A stretch of 64,000 nt of DNA from JAHIYG01 sp041306075 (GCA_041306075.1 JBFYKH010000027.1:1-64000); one strand, 5' to 3'. Counted from the first letter of the stretch, positions 39,834-49,214 are shown. The notes: generated by a model from the letters alone, not told the origin. A program made the numbers and translations.

Positions 39834-42458
39834 ATGAGGGTTTTGTGGCTGTGTCTGGCATTGATTGCGCTCGCCTGCGGCTGCATCTATACGCAGGGGG
39901 GCGACGCCCCGGCCGAGACCATCCCCAGCCCGGGCGTTACGACGACCGTCCGGGCGCCTGAGACGACGGTGCCGGCGCCCGCGAGCACGATCGGGCCAGT
40001 CGCCGCCAAAGACTCCGCCCCGGATTTCTCAGGATACTATGCGTACAGTAAACCGGCGTATTCGCCGAAGGTGCCGGGATACGCCCTGCCCCTGACGCCG
40101 TCCGGGATAGCGAACTACGATGATGTGAAGCCCAAGCTTCTGCTCACGGACGACGCCCGCCTGCTGGCGAACGGCTTCGCCGTAGTCCGGAACCCGTACG
40201 ACCCCGCCGAGGAGGACATAACGGCCATGTACAAGAGTCTCAAGGACGACGGGGTGCCGGTGTTCGTGACCGCCGACAGCCTCCTCCACCTTTACCACAT
40301 ACAGTTCGACGAGTCGCTCAGGCGAATCGAGGAGAGGCAGTTCTACGACATGGCTTGGAACCTCTCCAGGCGGCTCGCGGACGCGAACATCAGGGGCTAC
40401 GGTTCCGCGTCGGGCGAGGAGAAGGAGGCCTACAGGAGGAACATCGCATACTTCACCGTGGCCTTGAGCCTCCTGGAGCCGAAGGCCGGCCAGTACTGCG
40501 AGGATGGCGACTGGGAGTGCCGCGGCTCAGGGGAGAGATTCGACAGGGCAGAGTACGAAAAATACGCCCTGAGGGGCTACCCATGCTGCATATCGGATAG
40601 CAGGGAGGTGAAGTGCGAGGCGTGCGAGTACCCGGTGCAGGGCGACGTGAACTGGGAGCTTGCGCTCATCCGCGCCCACGAAGGCTTTGGCGAGTCGCCG
40701 ATTTTCGCCTACAAGGAGGACTACAGCCAGTACCTGCCGCGCGGCCACTACACGAGGAGCGAGAAGCTGAGGAACTACTTCATGGCGATGATGTGGTACG
40801 GGAGGATGAGCTTCCTCCTGAAGGGGAGCGACATAGTCTCCGGGGAGGATGCGAGGATACAGACCCGGCAGGCGAGCCTCATCGCATCGCAGCTTTCGAA
40901 CGACCCTGAGGCCAAAGCCATGTGGGACAGGATATACGGCGTCACAGCCTTCTACGTCGGATTCTCAGACGACCTCGGCCCCTACGAGTACAGGGAGGCG
41001 GCGAACAATGTGTTCGGCGGCCGGGCGGACCTGTCCGGGGACGGCTACGCGAAATTGAAGGCCGAGCTCGCCGCTTACAGAAGCCCGAGGATATACGGGG
41101 GCACGGGCGACTGCCTCATCATGCCGCCCTTCAAGCCCGATGACGCGGACAAATGCCTCGAGTCTACGAAGGGCTTCAGGCTCATGGGCCAGAGGTTCAT
41201 CCCGGACAGCTACATGTTCTCCGAACTGGTCTTCCCCTACACCGGCAGATACACGGGAGAAGGCGGCGCCTTCACGGCCTGCATGACCGATGCAGGCGTA
41301 GTCAGATGCTTCCCCCGCGGCCTCGACGCGATGGCCCTCCTAGGCTCGAAGAGGGCGGCGGACATACTCGTTGAGTCGGGGGACGCCGACTATGCGAACT
41401 ACTCTGGCGTTTACTCGGCGCTTGACGTGGAGTTCGGCAGCTTCACGGAGGCCGAGTGGAACAGGAACCTGTACTGGAGCTGGCTTTACGCCCTGAAGCC
41501 GCTCCTGGCCGAGTACGGAGAAGGATACCCGACGTTCATGCAGTCGGAGGCGTGGCAGGAGAAGGAGCTGACGACGGCCCTGGCCTCGTGGACGGAGCTC
41601 AGGCACGACACGATACTTTACGCGAAGCAGAGCTACACCATGAGGGCGACTGGCATGCCGTACATCCCCCCCGAGAAGCCGGTGGTCGGCTACGTGGAGC
41701 CCCTGCCAGAGTTCTACGGGAGGCTCCTGGCGCTCTCGAAGATGACGGACAGGGGGCTCACGGAGATGGGCGTCCTCGACGGGGAGGCGAAGGGCAGGCT
41801 GGAGAGGCTCGAGGGCATACTCGCGAGGCTGCAGGATATCTCAGTCGACGAGCTCGAGGACAGGGAGCTCACCGAGGACGACTACGCGTTCATCAAAAAC
41901 TTCGGCGAAGGGCTGAACGGCGTCATAGCCGACGTCGACGAGAAGGCGAAGAAGACGACGATAGTCGCGGACGTCCACACCGACTCGAACACCCTGAGCG
42001 TCCTGGAGGAGGGCGTCGGCTACGTCGACATGATGCTTGTCGCCTACAGGGTGCCCGACGGCAGGGTGCTCCTCGGGGCCGGCCCCGTCTTCTCGTACTA
42101 CGAGTTCAAGCAGCCGATGGCCGACAGGCTCACGGACGAGAAGTGGAGGGAGATTCTAGCATCCGACCCGCCGTCCAGGCCGGAGTGGCTGATGGAGGGG
42201 GATGCGGGCGGAACAGCCGGGGGCGAATGCTCCTCCGACCAGGACTGCGCCAGGGGCGGCTGCTCCGGCACCGTCTGCGCCGCCAAGGAAGAGGCAGCGG
42301 ACACAATCACCACCTGTGAATGGCGGCCGCAGTACGAGTGCTACAGGACGGCGAAGTGCGGCTGCTTCGACGGCAGGTGCGGGTGGCTGCAGACGGGGGA
42401 GTTCCAGTCATGCCTTGCAGGAAAAGGCGTTCGCATGCGCGAGCCGGAGGGCGCCTGA
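39834..42458 (+). CDS. DUF3160 lipoprotein with C-terminal eight-cysteine cluster
   Basis: An 874-residue exported protein. The N-terminus MRVLWLCLALIALACGCIYT has a lipobox-like LACG followed by a Thr/Pro-rich stalk. The DUF3160 part contains YKSLKDDGVPVFVTADSLLH and LYHIQFDESLRRIEERQFYD. The last 80 residues carry a tight cysteine cluster (ECSSDQDCARGGCSGTVC, YECYRTAKCGCFDGRCGW), like the eight-cysteine-cluster domain seen in other archaeal surface proteins. An internal cysteine group (CCISDSREVKCEACE) adds disulfides. A TATA-like tatatatgcc is centred about 28 nt upstream. The function of DUF3160 is unknown. It is followed one base later by a membrane winged-helix regulator. Confidence 0.82.
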   Translation: MRVLWLCLALIALACGCIYTQGGDAPAETIPSPGVTTTVRAPETTVPAPASTIGPVAAKDSAPDFSGYYAYSKPAYSPKVPGYALPLTPSGIANYDDVKPKLLLTDDARLLANGFAVVRNPYDPAEEDITAMYKSLKDDGVPVFVTADSLLHLYHIQFDESLRRIEERQFYDMAWNLSRRLADANIRGYGSASGEEKEAYRRNIAYFTVALSLLEPKAGQYCEDGDWECRGSGERFDRAEYEKYALRGYPCCISDSREVKCEACEYPVQGDVNWELALIRAHEGFGESPIFAYKEDYSQYLPRGHYTRSEKLRNYFMAMMWYGRMSFLLKGSDIVSGEDARIQTRQASLIASQLSNDPEAKAMWDRIYGVTAFYVGFSDDLGPYEYREAANNVFGGRADLSGDGYAKLKAELAAYRSPRIYGGTGDCLIMPPFKPDDADKCLESTKGFRLMGQRFIPDSYMFSELVFPYTGRYTGEGGAFTACMTDAGVVRCFPRGLDAMALLGSKRAADILVESGDADYANYSGVYSALDVEFGSFTEAEWNRNLYWSWLYALKPLLAEYGEGYPTFMQSEAWQEKELTTALASWTELRHDTILYAKQSYTMRATGMPYIPPEKPVVGYVEPLPEFYGRLLALSKMTDRGLTEMGVLDGEAKGRLERLEGILARLQDISVDELEDRELTEDDYAFIKNFGEGLNGVIADVDEKAKKTTIVADVHTDSNTLSVLEEGVGYVDMMLVAYRVPDGRVLLGAGPVFSYYEFKQPMADRLTDEKWREILASDPPSRPEWLMEGDAGGTAGGECSSDQDCARGGCSGTVCAAKEEAADTITTCEWRPQYECYRTAKCGCFDGRCGWLQTGEFQSCLAGKGVRMREPEGA

Positions 42459-42459
42459 G

Positions 42460-43218
42460 ATGGGAGACAAGATAACCCTCGACCGCGAGACGTTCAAGGC
42501 CCTGGCCGCTGACACCAGGGTCGACATACTGAAGAAGATTGCAGAGCGGAAGCTGACGCTCACGGACCTGTCCGGCGACATGGGGATGAGCCCCTCCACC
42601 ATCAAGGAGCACCTGGACCGGCTCGTCGAAGTCGGCCTCATAGAGCCGGACGAGCGTGGGATGAAATGGAAGTACTACACGCTCACCGAGAAGGGCAGGA
42701 ACATCGTGAGCCCGAACGAGACCAAGGTGTGGATACTCCTCGGGACCAGCCTGCTCATCATGTTCGGCGCCCTCCTGTCGACTGCGTGGCAGCTCGCCGG
42801 CGCCGGCGTCATGGAGTCCCGGGCCCCAGGCTCAGCCGAGGTTATAGTGCTCGCCGAGCCCCCGAGGACCGACCTCCTCTTGGCGGCGAGGAAGGATGCT
42901 GCTGCACTGGAGGCCGCGCCGAAAATGCTCAGGTCCGCAAGCGGCGCCGGCACGGACGAGACGGGAGACTTGAGGCTAGAGGAGGCCCGGGAGACGGATG
43001 AAGCCAATGCGTCGGCGGAGGCCGTGCAACTGATGGTCGCCGCCGCGCCCGCAGGCGGCGGCGAATCCGCATCCGGAGTATACGCCGGCGAGGACAGGCT
43101 CCGCGCCCGGGATGGAGGCGGAAGCCCGGTGGTCGAGGCCATCGTCTTCCTCGCCTCAGCGACGGTGGCGCTAGCCTGCATCGTCCGCATATTCAAGGCA
43201 AGGGCGGTCAGCCTCTGA
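42460..43218 (+). CDS. Membrane-anchored ArsR-like winged-helix protein
   Basis: A 252-residue protein. The N-terminal winged helix is TFKALAADTRVDILKKIAER, LTLTDLSGDMGMSPSTIKEH and LDRLVEVGLIEPDERGMKWK. Two membrane helices follow (ILLGTSLLIMFGALLSTAWQ and VEAIVFLASATVALACIVRI), separated by an Ala/Glu-rich loop of about 110 residues that should lie outside. It is the mirror image of the S-layer-linked regulator: DNA-binding domain first. It is separated from the DUF3160 gene by one base and may regulate that operon. Confidence 0.75.
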   Translation: MGDKITLDRETFKALAADTRVDILKKIAERKLTLTDLSGDMGMSPSTIKEHLDRLVEVGLIEPDERGMKWKYYTLTEKGRNIVSPNETKVWILLGTSLLIMFGALLSTAWQLAGAGVMESRAPGSAEVIVLAEPPRTDLLLAARKDAAALEAAPKMLRSASGAGTDETGDLRLEEARETDEANASAEAVQLMVAAAPAGGGESASGVYAGEDRLRARDGGGSPVVEAIVFLASATVALACIVRIFKARAVSL

Positions 43219-43960
43219 CTACCGCCGACGCCCCCGGGTCGAACGGGTTCAGCCGCATCGCGAGCGAGAAAAGGTAGGGGTAGTTGTTCTTGAGGTGCCG
43301 CATGTACGCCGCCCACTCCACGACTATGAGGCCGTAGACGCGTTTGACGTCGTTGTGTATGTGGTCCAGGTCCGCCTGCGGCAGCGACGACAGGTCCTCC
43401 CGGTTGTCGAGCTCCTCCGCCAGGTGGAACACCGCCTTCAGGAGGTCTGTGAACGTCTCGTGCTCTAGCAGGTTCGGGTTCTCGGACAGGCGCATCAGGA
43501 ACTCCCTCTTCGAGTGGAGGTACGCCTTCATGACGCGCAAGTCCATGGCGCAGCGGTCTATGCCGTATTTGTAGGCCTTGAGCCTGCCGGCCATGCGCTC
43601 GAATTCGGCGTCGCTCCAAGTGTCCCGCACGAGAAGGTCCCGGCGTATGTCGCCGAGCTCCGGGTCGCATTCCGAGAACGTCCGCATCAGCTTCGTCCCC
43701 ATCTCCGAGAAGAAGAGGCCGATGACCATGTTCACCTTCTCGAGGCGGTCCCTGCGCTCCCGTTCAGCGAGGACGCGGTCCACGAGGAATGTCACCAGGA
43801 GGACCTGGATGGGCAGGAAGGCCAGGTCCTCGAGCGAGAATATCCCTATGTGGTGCGGGTCCCGGTACACGAGGTAGTGGGCCCCGTACAGGAGGACGGA
43901 CGACGCAAGCAACGCGATGCCGAACCGCACCTGCCAGTCCTGAGCCTTCAGAGAATCCAC
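43208..43960 (-). CDS. Membrane protein with helical C-terminal domain
   Basis: A 250-residue protein with two N-terminal membrane helices (FGIALLASSVLLYGAHYLVY and LAFLPIQVLLVTFLVDRVLA), followed by about 180 residues of charged helices (RERRDRLEKVNMVIGLFFSE, MGTKLMRTFSECDPELGDIR). It resembles small prokaryotic membrane proteins with unknown function. The start is GTG, with a TATA-like tttaaaaag centred about 26 nt upstream. It converges with the membrane regulator, overlapping by 11 nt. Confidence 0.7.
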   Translation of the reverse strand: MDSLKAQDWQVRFGIALLASSVLLYGAHYLVYRDPHHIGIFSLEDLAFLPIQVLLVTFLVDRVLAERERRDRLEKVNMVIGLFFSEMGTKLMRTFSECDPELGDIRRDLLVRDTWSDAEFERMAGRLKAYKYGIDRCAMDLRVMKAYLHSKREFLMRLSENPNLLEHETFTDLLKAVFHLAEELDNREDLSSLPQADLDHIHNDVKRVYGLIVVEWAAYMRHLKNNYPYLFSLAMRLNPFDPGASAVVRG

Positions 43961-44008
43961 CCAGGATATAATTGTCTCATGGCTTTTTAAACCGCTTCAA
44001 GGGAGGCG

Positions 44009-44740
44009 TCATCGCGCGAACCTCCTGAGAGGGGGGAGGGGGATGGCGTCGTCCCCCTGCCGCTCCAGCTGGAGTATCCTCCGGAGCCAGTTGTGGTCCT
44101 CGGCCAACTCGATGCCGCGGCCTCCGAGCCGCGCCTTCTCGGGCTCCGCCGACATGAGCCGCCAGTCCTCTTGCGAGAGCTCCGTCTCCACGCCGACGCT
44201 CCGCATGTTGTAGTGGAGGAGGAGTATGCCGCGGCCGTAGCCCTTCGCCCGGTCGCTGGCGAGCTGCCCGGCCATGGCCTTACGGTCCTTCCCCGCGGCC
44301 TCGGCGTCCACGCCGAGCTCCGCCAGCCACCGGTGCATCTGCGCGATATTGTAGCCGGGATTCTTCGTGGAACGCAGCGAATCCAATGCCGAGAGCATGA
44401 GCCGGGCATCGTCCGCGGATGGTTTCCCGGCTAGGCCGACATGTTTCAAGTCGGCTAGCATGCCGGCGAGCGGGAAGCCTTCGCCGCGCGAGCGGTACCC
44501 GCCTGTGCACTCGGCGAACATCCTCCCGTCCCCTTCGGCTTTTGGGGCCTCGTGCCCCATCTCCGCCATGCATCGGAGAATCTTGGCCGCGCCGATGCCG
44601 TACCCGTCCTTCCTGCATCCGGCGAGGTTCTCCTCTACGGCGAGCTGGTCGTCCTGGGTGAACTCCAGGGCCTGGAACCTGAACGAGCCTGGCGGGTTCA
44701 TGAGGGGCTGCATCCGGAAGCCTGCGAGCCTGACTGTCAT
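44009..44740 (-). CDS. Helical-repeat paralogue family, member 2 (operon of three)
   Basis: A 243-residue protein of the family with a divergent N-terminal motif FRMQPLMNPP and C-terminal LPPLRRFAR. The helical units are less regular: TQDDQLAVEENLAGCRKDGY, AAGKDRKAMAGQLASDRAKG and LLHYNMRSVGVETELSQEDW keep the D/M/L/R and HYNMR-G spacing. It is the last gene of a three-gene run and overlaps the member-3 stop/start by 4 nt. Sequence is far from member 1, so the family is old. No signal peptide or membrane segment. Confidence 0.8.
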   Translation of the reverse strand: MTVRLAGFRMQPLMNPPGSFRFQALEFTQDDQLAVEENLAGCRKDGYGIGAAKILRCMAEMGHEAPKAEGDGRMFAECTGGYRSRGEGFPLAGMLADLKHVGLAGKPSADDARLMLSALDSLRSTKNPGYNIAQMHRWLAELGVDAEAAGKDRKAMAGQLASDRAKGYGRGILLLHYNMRSVGVETELSQEDWRLMSAEPEKARLGGRGIELAEDHNWLRRILQLERQGDDAIPLPPLRRFAR

Positions 44741-45501
44741 CGCCCATACCTCTTGAGGCCCGGCAGCGGGTGGCCGGCAGCCTCATCAACCCCCGGGTCC
44801 GCCCTCAACGTCCCCTGCAGGTAGTATAGGAGCCCGACGACGATGAGGCCGTCTCCCTGCCGCCGCCTCTCCTCCAGTTCGCCGCGTATAAGCCCCAGGT
44901 CCGCTTCCGTCATCTCCGGCCTGTGGCCGAGCCCCCTGAGGGCCCAGTGAGTCCAGTTCAGGCTGTACGCGTCCCCCATCCTGCGCGACTCCTCAAGATG
45001 CGCCATCGTGAACGCGAGCCCGTCCTTGCCTAATGCTTCGTTGACTCCGAGGCCGCTGGCGTACACATGGGCGAGCGCCGTCTGCCCCCTCTGAACGAAA
45101 TGGTTCCTCATCCCCAGGAAGCGCCGCGCCGCCGCCTTCTCCTCGCCCGACAGTTCGACGCCGATGCCGAGGTTGCGCATGTGCCAGGCGTACTGGAGGA
45201 GGCGGACAGGAGTCTGCTCGGCCGCCTTCCGTATGACCTCAAAGTCATCCACCGACCTCCGGACGTCCTCCTTCCCCGTGGGGACGGAGATGCCGACGCT
45301 GATTGCCCGGTCTAGGAGGGGGGCGTAATCTCCGCCTGCGGCCACACGCCCCGTCCCCGAGTCGGCCCTGAGATTATCGACTGCCGCCTCGATAATCTCC
45401 CTGTCAGACTGCGACGTCCGAGCCCACTCCGTCAGGGAGTCGTCGAGCCTAGGTGGCTCAAGGAGGGGCTGACCCCTCAGGCCCTTAAGCCTGGGAGTCA
45501 T
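44737..45501 (-). CDS. Helical-repeat paralogue family, member 3
   Basis: A 254-residue protein with N-terminal GLRGQPLLEPP and C-terminal HPLPGLKRYGR. Units include LLQYAWHMRNLGIGVELSGE, TALAHVYASGLGVNEALGKD and NWTHWALRGLGHRPEMTEAD, each with the MR/LG pattern at the end of the second helix. It is translationally coupled on both sides (4-nt overlaps). The N- and C-terminal motifs are among the cleanest of the family. Confidence 0.82.
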   Translation of the reverse strand: MTPRLKGLRGQPLLEPPRLDDSLTEWARTSQSDREIIEAAVDNLRADSGTGRVAAGGDYAPLLDRAISVGISVPTGKEDVRRSVDDFEVIRKAAEQTPVRLLQYAWHMRNLGIGVELSGEEKAAARRFLGMRNHFVQRGQTALAHVYASGLGVNEALGKDGLAFTMAHLEESRRMGDAYSLNWTHWALRGLGHRPEMTEADLGLIRGELEERRRQGDGLIVVGLLYYLQGTLRADPGVDEAAGHPLPGLKRYGR

Positions 45502-46229
45502 CTTTGGAACCTCTTCAGCCCCGGAAAGGGAGGCGCATCGCGAGCCCTGGGCTCTGGTAAAGTGTCCTTGAGGTGGTGAAGCATCGCCGCCACCGTCCAG
45601 CCGTCTCCGTGCTCCCTAGCGTAGTCCAGGGAGAACCTGGCGGCATGCAGGTCCTTTTCCGTGAATTCGCATCCCATCCCCAGCCGCTTCATCAGGTAGT
45701 GCATCTCCGCTATGGATTCTCCGCTGGCCGCGCCGACGCCCTCGCCCCTAGCCTTGGAGAGCTTGCATGCGATTATGGCCCGGTCAGCGGCTTCCACACC
45801 CGCCTTGCCGGTCAGAATCTTCCTTGCGTCCAGCAGGTTGGCGAGGAACCAGCCGTCCCCCGCCTGGCGCGCGGACAACACCCGGCCGTCCAGCGTCTTA
45901 AGGACCTTCGCCCCATGGGGGCTGCCGTCCAGGCCGACGCCCTTCATCTTCGCGAGCACGAGGGGCTTGAATTCCCCGGAGCCGGCCGCATCGTCCGAAA
46001 GGAGCCCCCGCATCAAGGCGAGGTCAGAGTCCGTCACCTCCTCCGGGCTGCCGATGCCCCGGAGGTGGCGGTGGAGGGCCGTCAACTCCATGGCGTGCCC
46101 GTCCTTACGGGCGTAGTCGAGAGACCTTTTGATGAGCTGCATGTCAGATTCCGCGGCGACCCGCCAGCCCTCGTACTCGCCTGGCTCCGTGAGGAGAGGC
46201 TGGGCCCTGAGCTTCCGGAGTGCGGGCAT
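45498..46229 (-). CDS. Helical-repeat paralogue family, member 4 (first of operon)
   Basis: A 243-residue protein with KLRAQPLLTEP at the N-terminus and PPFPGLKRFQR at the end. ELTALHRHLRGIGSPEEVTD, IAEMHYLMKRLGMGCEFTEK and DLHAARFSLDYAREHGDGW show the repeat. A TATA-like cttataacc, overlapping the stop codon of the upstream rfcL gene, is centred about 28 nt before the ATG. The three-gene operon therefore has its own leaderless promoter. Confidence 0.82.
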   Translation of the reverse strand: MPALRKLRAQPLLTEPGEYEGWRVAAESDMQLIKRSLDYARKDGHAMELTALHRHLRGIGSPEEVTDSDLALMRGLLSDDAAGSGEFKPLVLAKMKGVGLDGSPHGAKVLKTLDGRVLSARQAGDGWFLANLLDARKILTGKAGVEAADRAIIACKLSKARGEGVGAASGESIAEMHYLMKRLGMGCEFTEKDLHAARFSLDYAREHGDGWTVAAMLHHLKDTLPEPRARDAPPFPGLKRFQR

Positions 46230-46259
46230 GTAGTATTCTCGGCAGGAGACGGTTATAAG

Positions 46260-47399
46260 TCAGGCGGTGAGGTATTCCAGCTCCTCGTCCTCGAGGCGGA
46301 AGCGCTCCTGAAGCCCGCCCGGGTCGACCTTCCCTTTCGAAAGGAGCGTCCGGTAGAGGGGTATGTAGTCCCTGGCAAAGGACTTTGCGGACGCGTGCAA
46401 TTCCGGCCCCATCTTCCCTGCGATGGACTTCTCGAGGTTGCGGTCCCCCTTCGTCCTGCCCATCGCGGCGAAGAAGCCCGGGAACATGTACTGGGTGAAG
46501 TTGATTTTCGCCGGCCGCATCACGTTCACCCCCGCCGTCATCAGCGCGTTCGCGTACCTGAGGAAACCCCAGTGCTGCCTGCGCATTATCCGGCCTAGGA
46601 AGACGTCGGCGCGGGAGAGGCTCCCGTACGCGCCGGCGATGGCCTCCCTGTCGTTGTAGAGCCTTGGCGTGTTCTCCTCCACCCACCAGATTATGTCCCT
46701 CGGCTGCTCGCTCAGGCCCCAGGTGGACTCCACCACCTCCCTGAGGTCGCGGCCGCCGAAGATGATGCTGAGCGCCCGGTATATGTCGCCGCCCCTGTCG
46801 CGCTCCGCCAGGACGCCTTCCATGTCCCGCTCGGACACGTTCTTCTTGCCTTGGCAGAGTGTCTCGAGGTCCGAGAGCGCCGCCCTCACGTCGCCGCCCG
46901 CGTTCTTCGCTATCTTTTCCAGGACCGGCTTCTCCACCCGGACGCCCTCGCTTTCCGCCACCGACTGCATGTGCTTCACGAGCGACGCTGGCAGCGGCCT
47001 CCTGAGCTGCAGGAGCTGGCACTTCCGCTTCAGGGTCGCGAGCCTCTTGTTGGAGGGGTCGTCCGTCGTCAGGATGAGAGGGTTCTTCGCACCCTCGACG
47101 AGGGCGCCGACCGACTTGATGTCCTTCACCGACTCCACGCCCTCTATGAGAAGCATCCTCCTGCCGCCGAAGAGGCTGCCTGTGTTCGCCGCAGCCTCCG
47201 ACCGCTTGGCGTCGCCGCCGTCGGACTCCACGACCTCCCAACCCCGCTCCGCCGCCAGGAGGCGGGCGAGCAGCGTCTTGCCCGTGCCCGTGGGGCCGGC
47301 TATGATGAGGGGCCTGCCGTCCCACTTCCTCGCCTCCTCCACGGCCGCCTTCCCGATGAATCCGTCAAGGCTCCCGGGCCGGTGCTTGAGCTGCCACAT
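46260..47399 (-). CDS. rfcL: Replication factor C large subunit, altered Walker B
   Basis: A 379-residue clamp-loader subunit. It begins MWQLKHRPGSLDGFIGKAAV with Walker A IIAGPTGTGKTLLARLLAAE. KHMQSVAESEGVRVEKPVLE and KNAGGDVRAALSDLETLC are RFC-L box blocks. The Walker B region reads RMLLIEGVESV where archaeal RFC-L normally has hhhDExD, so the catalytic Asp-Glu is replaced by Glu-Gly. It is also shorter than usual RFC-L (about 480). It loads the PCNA clamp together with small subunits, which are not in the window. ATP hydrolysis by this subunit may be reduced. Confidence 0.88.
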   Translation of the reverse strand: MWQLKHRPGSLDGFIGKAAVEEARKWDGRPLIIAGPTGTGKTLLARLLAAERGWEVVESDGGDAKRSEAAANTGSLFGGRRMLLIEGVESVKDIKSVGALVEGAKNPLILTTDDPSNKRLATLKRKCQLLQLRRPLPASLVKHMQSVAESEGVRVEKPVLEKIAKNAGGDVRAALSDLETLCQGKKNVSERDMEGVLAERDRGGDIYRALSIIFGGRDLREVVESTWGLSEQPRDIIWWVEENTPRLYNDREAIAGAYGSLSRADVFLGRIMRRQHWGFLRYANALMTAGVNVMRPAKINFTQYMFPGFFAAMGRTKGDRNLEKSIAGKMGPELHASAKSFARDYIPLYRTLLSKGKVDPGGLQERFRLEDEELEYLTA

Positions 47400-47435
47400 C
47401 CCGGTACATATTAACCGCCTAATGTTAAAGTAAAC

Positions 47436-48629
47436 ATGATGTCAGGAAAGGTCGTGAGGGACCCCATACACGGCAACATAGGCCTGGAGAGCCCGTACCT
47501 GGAGCTCGTGGACGCGCGGGAGTTCCAGAGGCTCAGGGGGATAAAGCAGAACGGCCTCTGCTACCTCGTCTACCCGGCTATGAACTCCACACGCTTTGAG
47601 CACTCGCTCGGCGCATACCATCTCGGCGGACTCGTGTCCGGTAAGCTCGCGCTGAAGGACAGGGACCAGCGCCTCCTCAGGGCGGCATGCCTCCTACACG
47701 ACATCGGGCACGGCCCCTTCAGCCACACGTTCGACGGGCTCTTCCAGGAGCACGGCCTCGACCACGAGGACGAGTCCTGCAGGCTCATCGCGAAGACCGG
47801 CCTGTCGGACGTGCTCGAGGACGCGGGGATATCGCGGGCGAGGGTGACCGAGCTCATCAAGGGGGAGGGCAGGCTCGGGAAGCTCCTGTCCAGCGAGGTG
47901 GACGTCGACAAGATGGACTACCTCGTACGGGACGCCTACTACGCCGGCGTCGCCTACGGGGTCACGGACGTGGAGAGGCTCCTCGACAGCATAGTCCTCG
48001 ACGGCGACGACGTCGTGGTCGAGTACGGGGGCCTCGAGGCCGCTGAGTCGCTCCTCATCAACAGGAACCTGATGTACCAGACCGTCTACAGGCACCACAC
48101 GAAGAGGATTGCGGAGGCTATGCTCCGGCACGCCGTCGACCGGCTCGTGGAGTCCGGGACCCGGGTGCAGGACATCTTCAGGATGGACGACACGGAGCTC
48201 GTCCACCTCATGCGCTCAAGCCGCGGGTACGTGAAGGACATGATGGAGAGGATTGAGGGCAGGACGCTCTTCAAGACAGTCTTCACCGAGCCGCTCGCCC
48301 AGCTCACCGAGGACGGCCGCGACGAGATAGTCGACAACAGGGCCGCGATAGAGGAGAAAATCGCCAGGGACCTGAAGGTGAAGCGGGGCTACCTGATGCT
48401 CGACTACCCGGAGGCGAGCATGAGCGAGTACAGGGTGAAGGTGAAGACCCCCCGGGGCCTCAAGAGCATAGGGGAGGTCTCCGCGCTCGCCAAAAGCCTG
48501 GAGTCCAGCGAGACCGAGAAGCTCGCGCTCAGCATATACGCGCGGCCCGAGGACAGGGGCAAGTTCAGGAGCTTCAGGCCCGAACGGTACTTCGCGTACA
48601 CGCAGATGAAGATAAGCGGCTACGTCTGA
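47436..48629 (+). CDS. HD superfamily phosphohydrolase (dNTPase/SAMHD1-like)
   Basis: A 397-residue enzyme. VVRDPIHGNIGLESPYLELV and FQRLRGIKQNGLCYLVYPAM open the fold. The metal site is complete: TRFEHSLGAYHLGGLVSGKL, then LLHDIGHGPFSHTFDGLFQE (the HD pair) and the late SSEVDVDKMDYLVRDAYYAG. These proteins hydrolyse nucleoside triphosphates or related phosphates. It is divergent from rfcL, with two TATA boxes about 26 nt from either start. ATG 47439 is an alternative start. Its 3' end overlaps tmk by ten bases. Confidence 0.88.
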   Translation: MMSGKVVRDPIHGNIGLESPYLELVDAREFQRLRGIKQNGLCYLVYPAMNSTRFEHSLGAYHLGGLVSGKLALKDRDQRLLRAACLLHDIGHGPFSHTFDGLFQEHGLDHEDESCRLIAKTGLSDVLEDAGISRARVTELIKGEGRLGKLLSSEVDVDKMDYLVRDAYYAGVAYGVTDVERLLDSIVLDGDDVVVEYGGLEAAESLLINRNLMYQTVYRHHTKRIAEAMLRHAVDRLVESGTRVQDIFRMDDTELVHLMRSSRGYVKDMMERIEGRTLFKTVFTEPLAQLTEDGRDEIVDNRAAIEEKIARDLKVKRGYLMLDYPEASMSEYRVKVKTPRGLKSIGEVSALAKSLESSETEKLALSIYARPEDRGKFRSFRPERYFAYTQMKISGYV

Positions 48630-49183
48630 AACAGCTTCGAGGCCAGGGACTGTATCTCCGCCTGGACCTCCCCCTCGGGGCGGGAGGAGTCGACGTGGGT
48701 CATCCGCCTGAACTTCCCGTACTCCACCTTCACCTTCCTGAGGAAGTCCTCGCGCTCGAATATCTCGTTAGACTTCGCCCTCTTCGCGGCCTCGGCCGGG
48801 TCCACGTCCAGGTAGACGACGAGGTCCGGGGAGAGCGCGAACATGTTCATCCCCATCAGCCACGCCCTGTCCACGCCCTGCGCGGACTGGTACGCTATCG
48901 TCGAATAGTAGTATCTCTCGCAGACGACGTCCCTGCCGGCCTCGGCGGCCGAGCGTATCTCGTTCACATGCTCCACCCGGTCCGCGGTGAACAGGAGGGC
49001 GAGCGTCTTCGGGTCCGCCTTCACGCCGCCGGATAGTATCTCGCGTATCAGCTGGCCTATCCTTCCCTTCGTCGGCTCCGCGGTCAATAGGACGTCGCGG
49101 CCCTTCTCCTTCAGCCAGTCGGAAAGCAGCCTCGCATGCGTCGACTTCCCGCACCCGTCGAGGCCCTCGAGGACGACGAACAT
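48620..49183 (-). CDS. tmk: Thymidylate kinase
   Basis: A 187-residue P-loop kinase. FVVLEGLDGCGKSTHARLLS is the P-loop, LLTAEPTKGRIGQLIREILS is the DR-type dTMP-binding region, and VCERYYYSTIAYQSAQGVDR carries the conserved Arg. LVVYLDVDPAEAAKRAKSNE precedes the lid. It makes dTDP from dTMP. ATG 49183 was chosen over an upstream TTG. It faces the convergent HD hydrolase, which may act on the same nucleotide pool. Confidence 0.93.
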   Translation of the reverse strand: MFVVLEGLDGCGKSTHARLLSDWLKEKGRDVLLTAEPTKGRIGQLIREILSGGVKADPKTLALLFTADRVEHVNEIRSAAEAGRDVVCERYYYSTIAYQSAQGVDRAWLMGMNMFALSPDLVVYLDVDPAEAAKRAKSNEIFEREDFLRKVKVEYGKFRRMTHVDSSRPEGEVQAEIQSLASKLFQT

Positions 49184-49214
49184 GTTTAACAATCAGCGGG
49201 CGATAATTAAAGCG

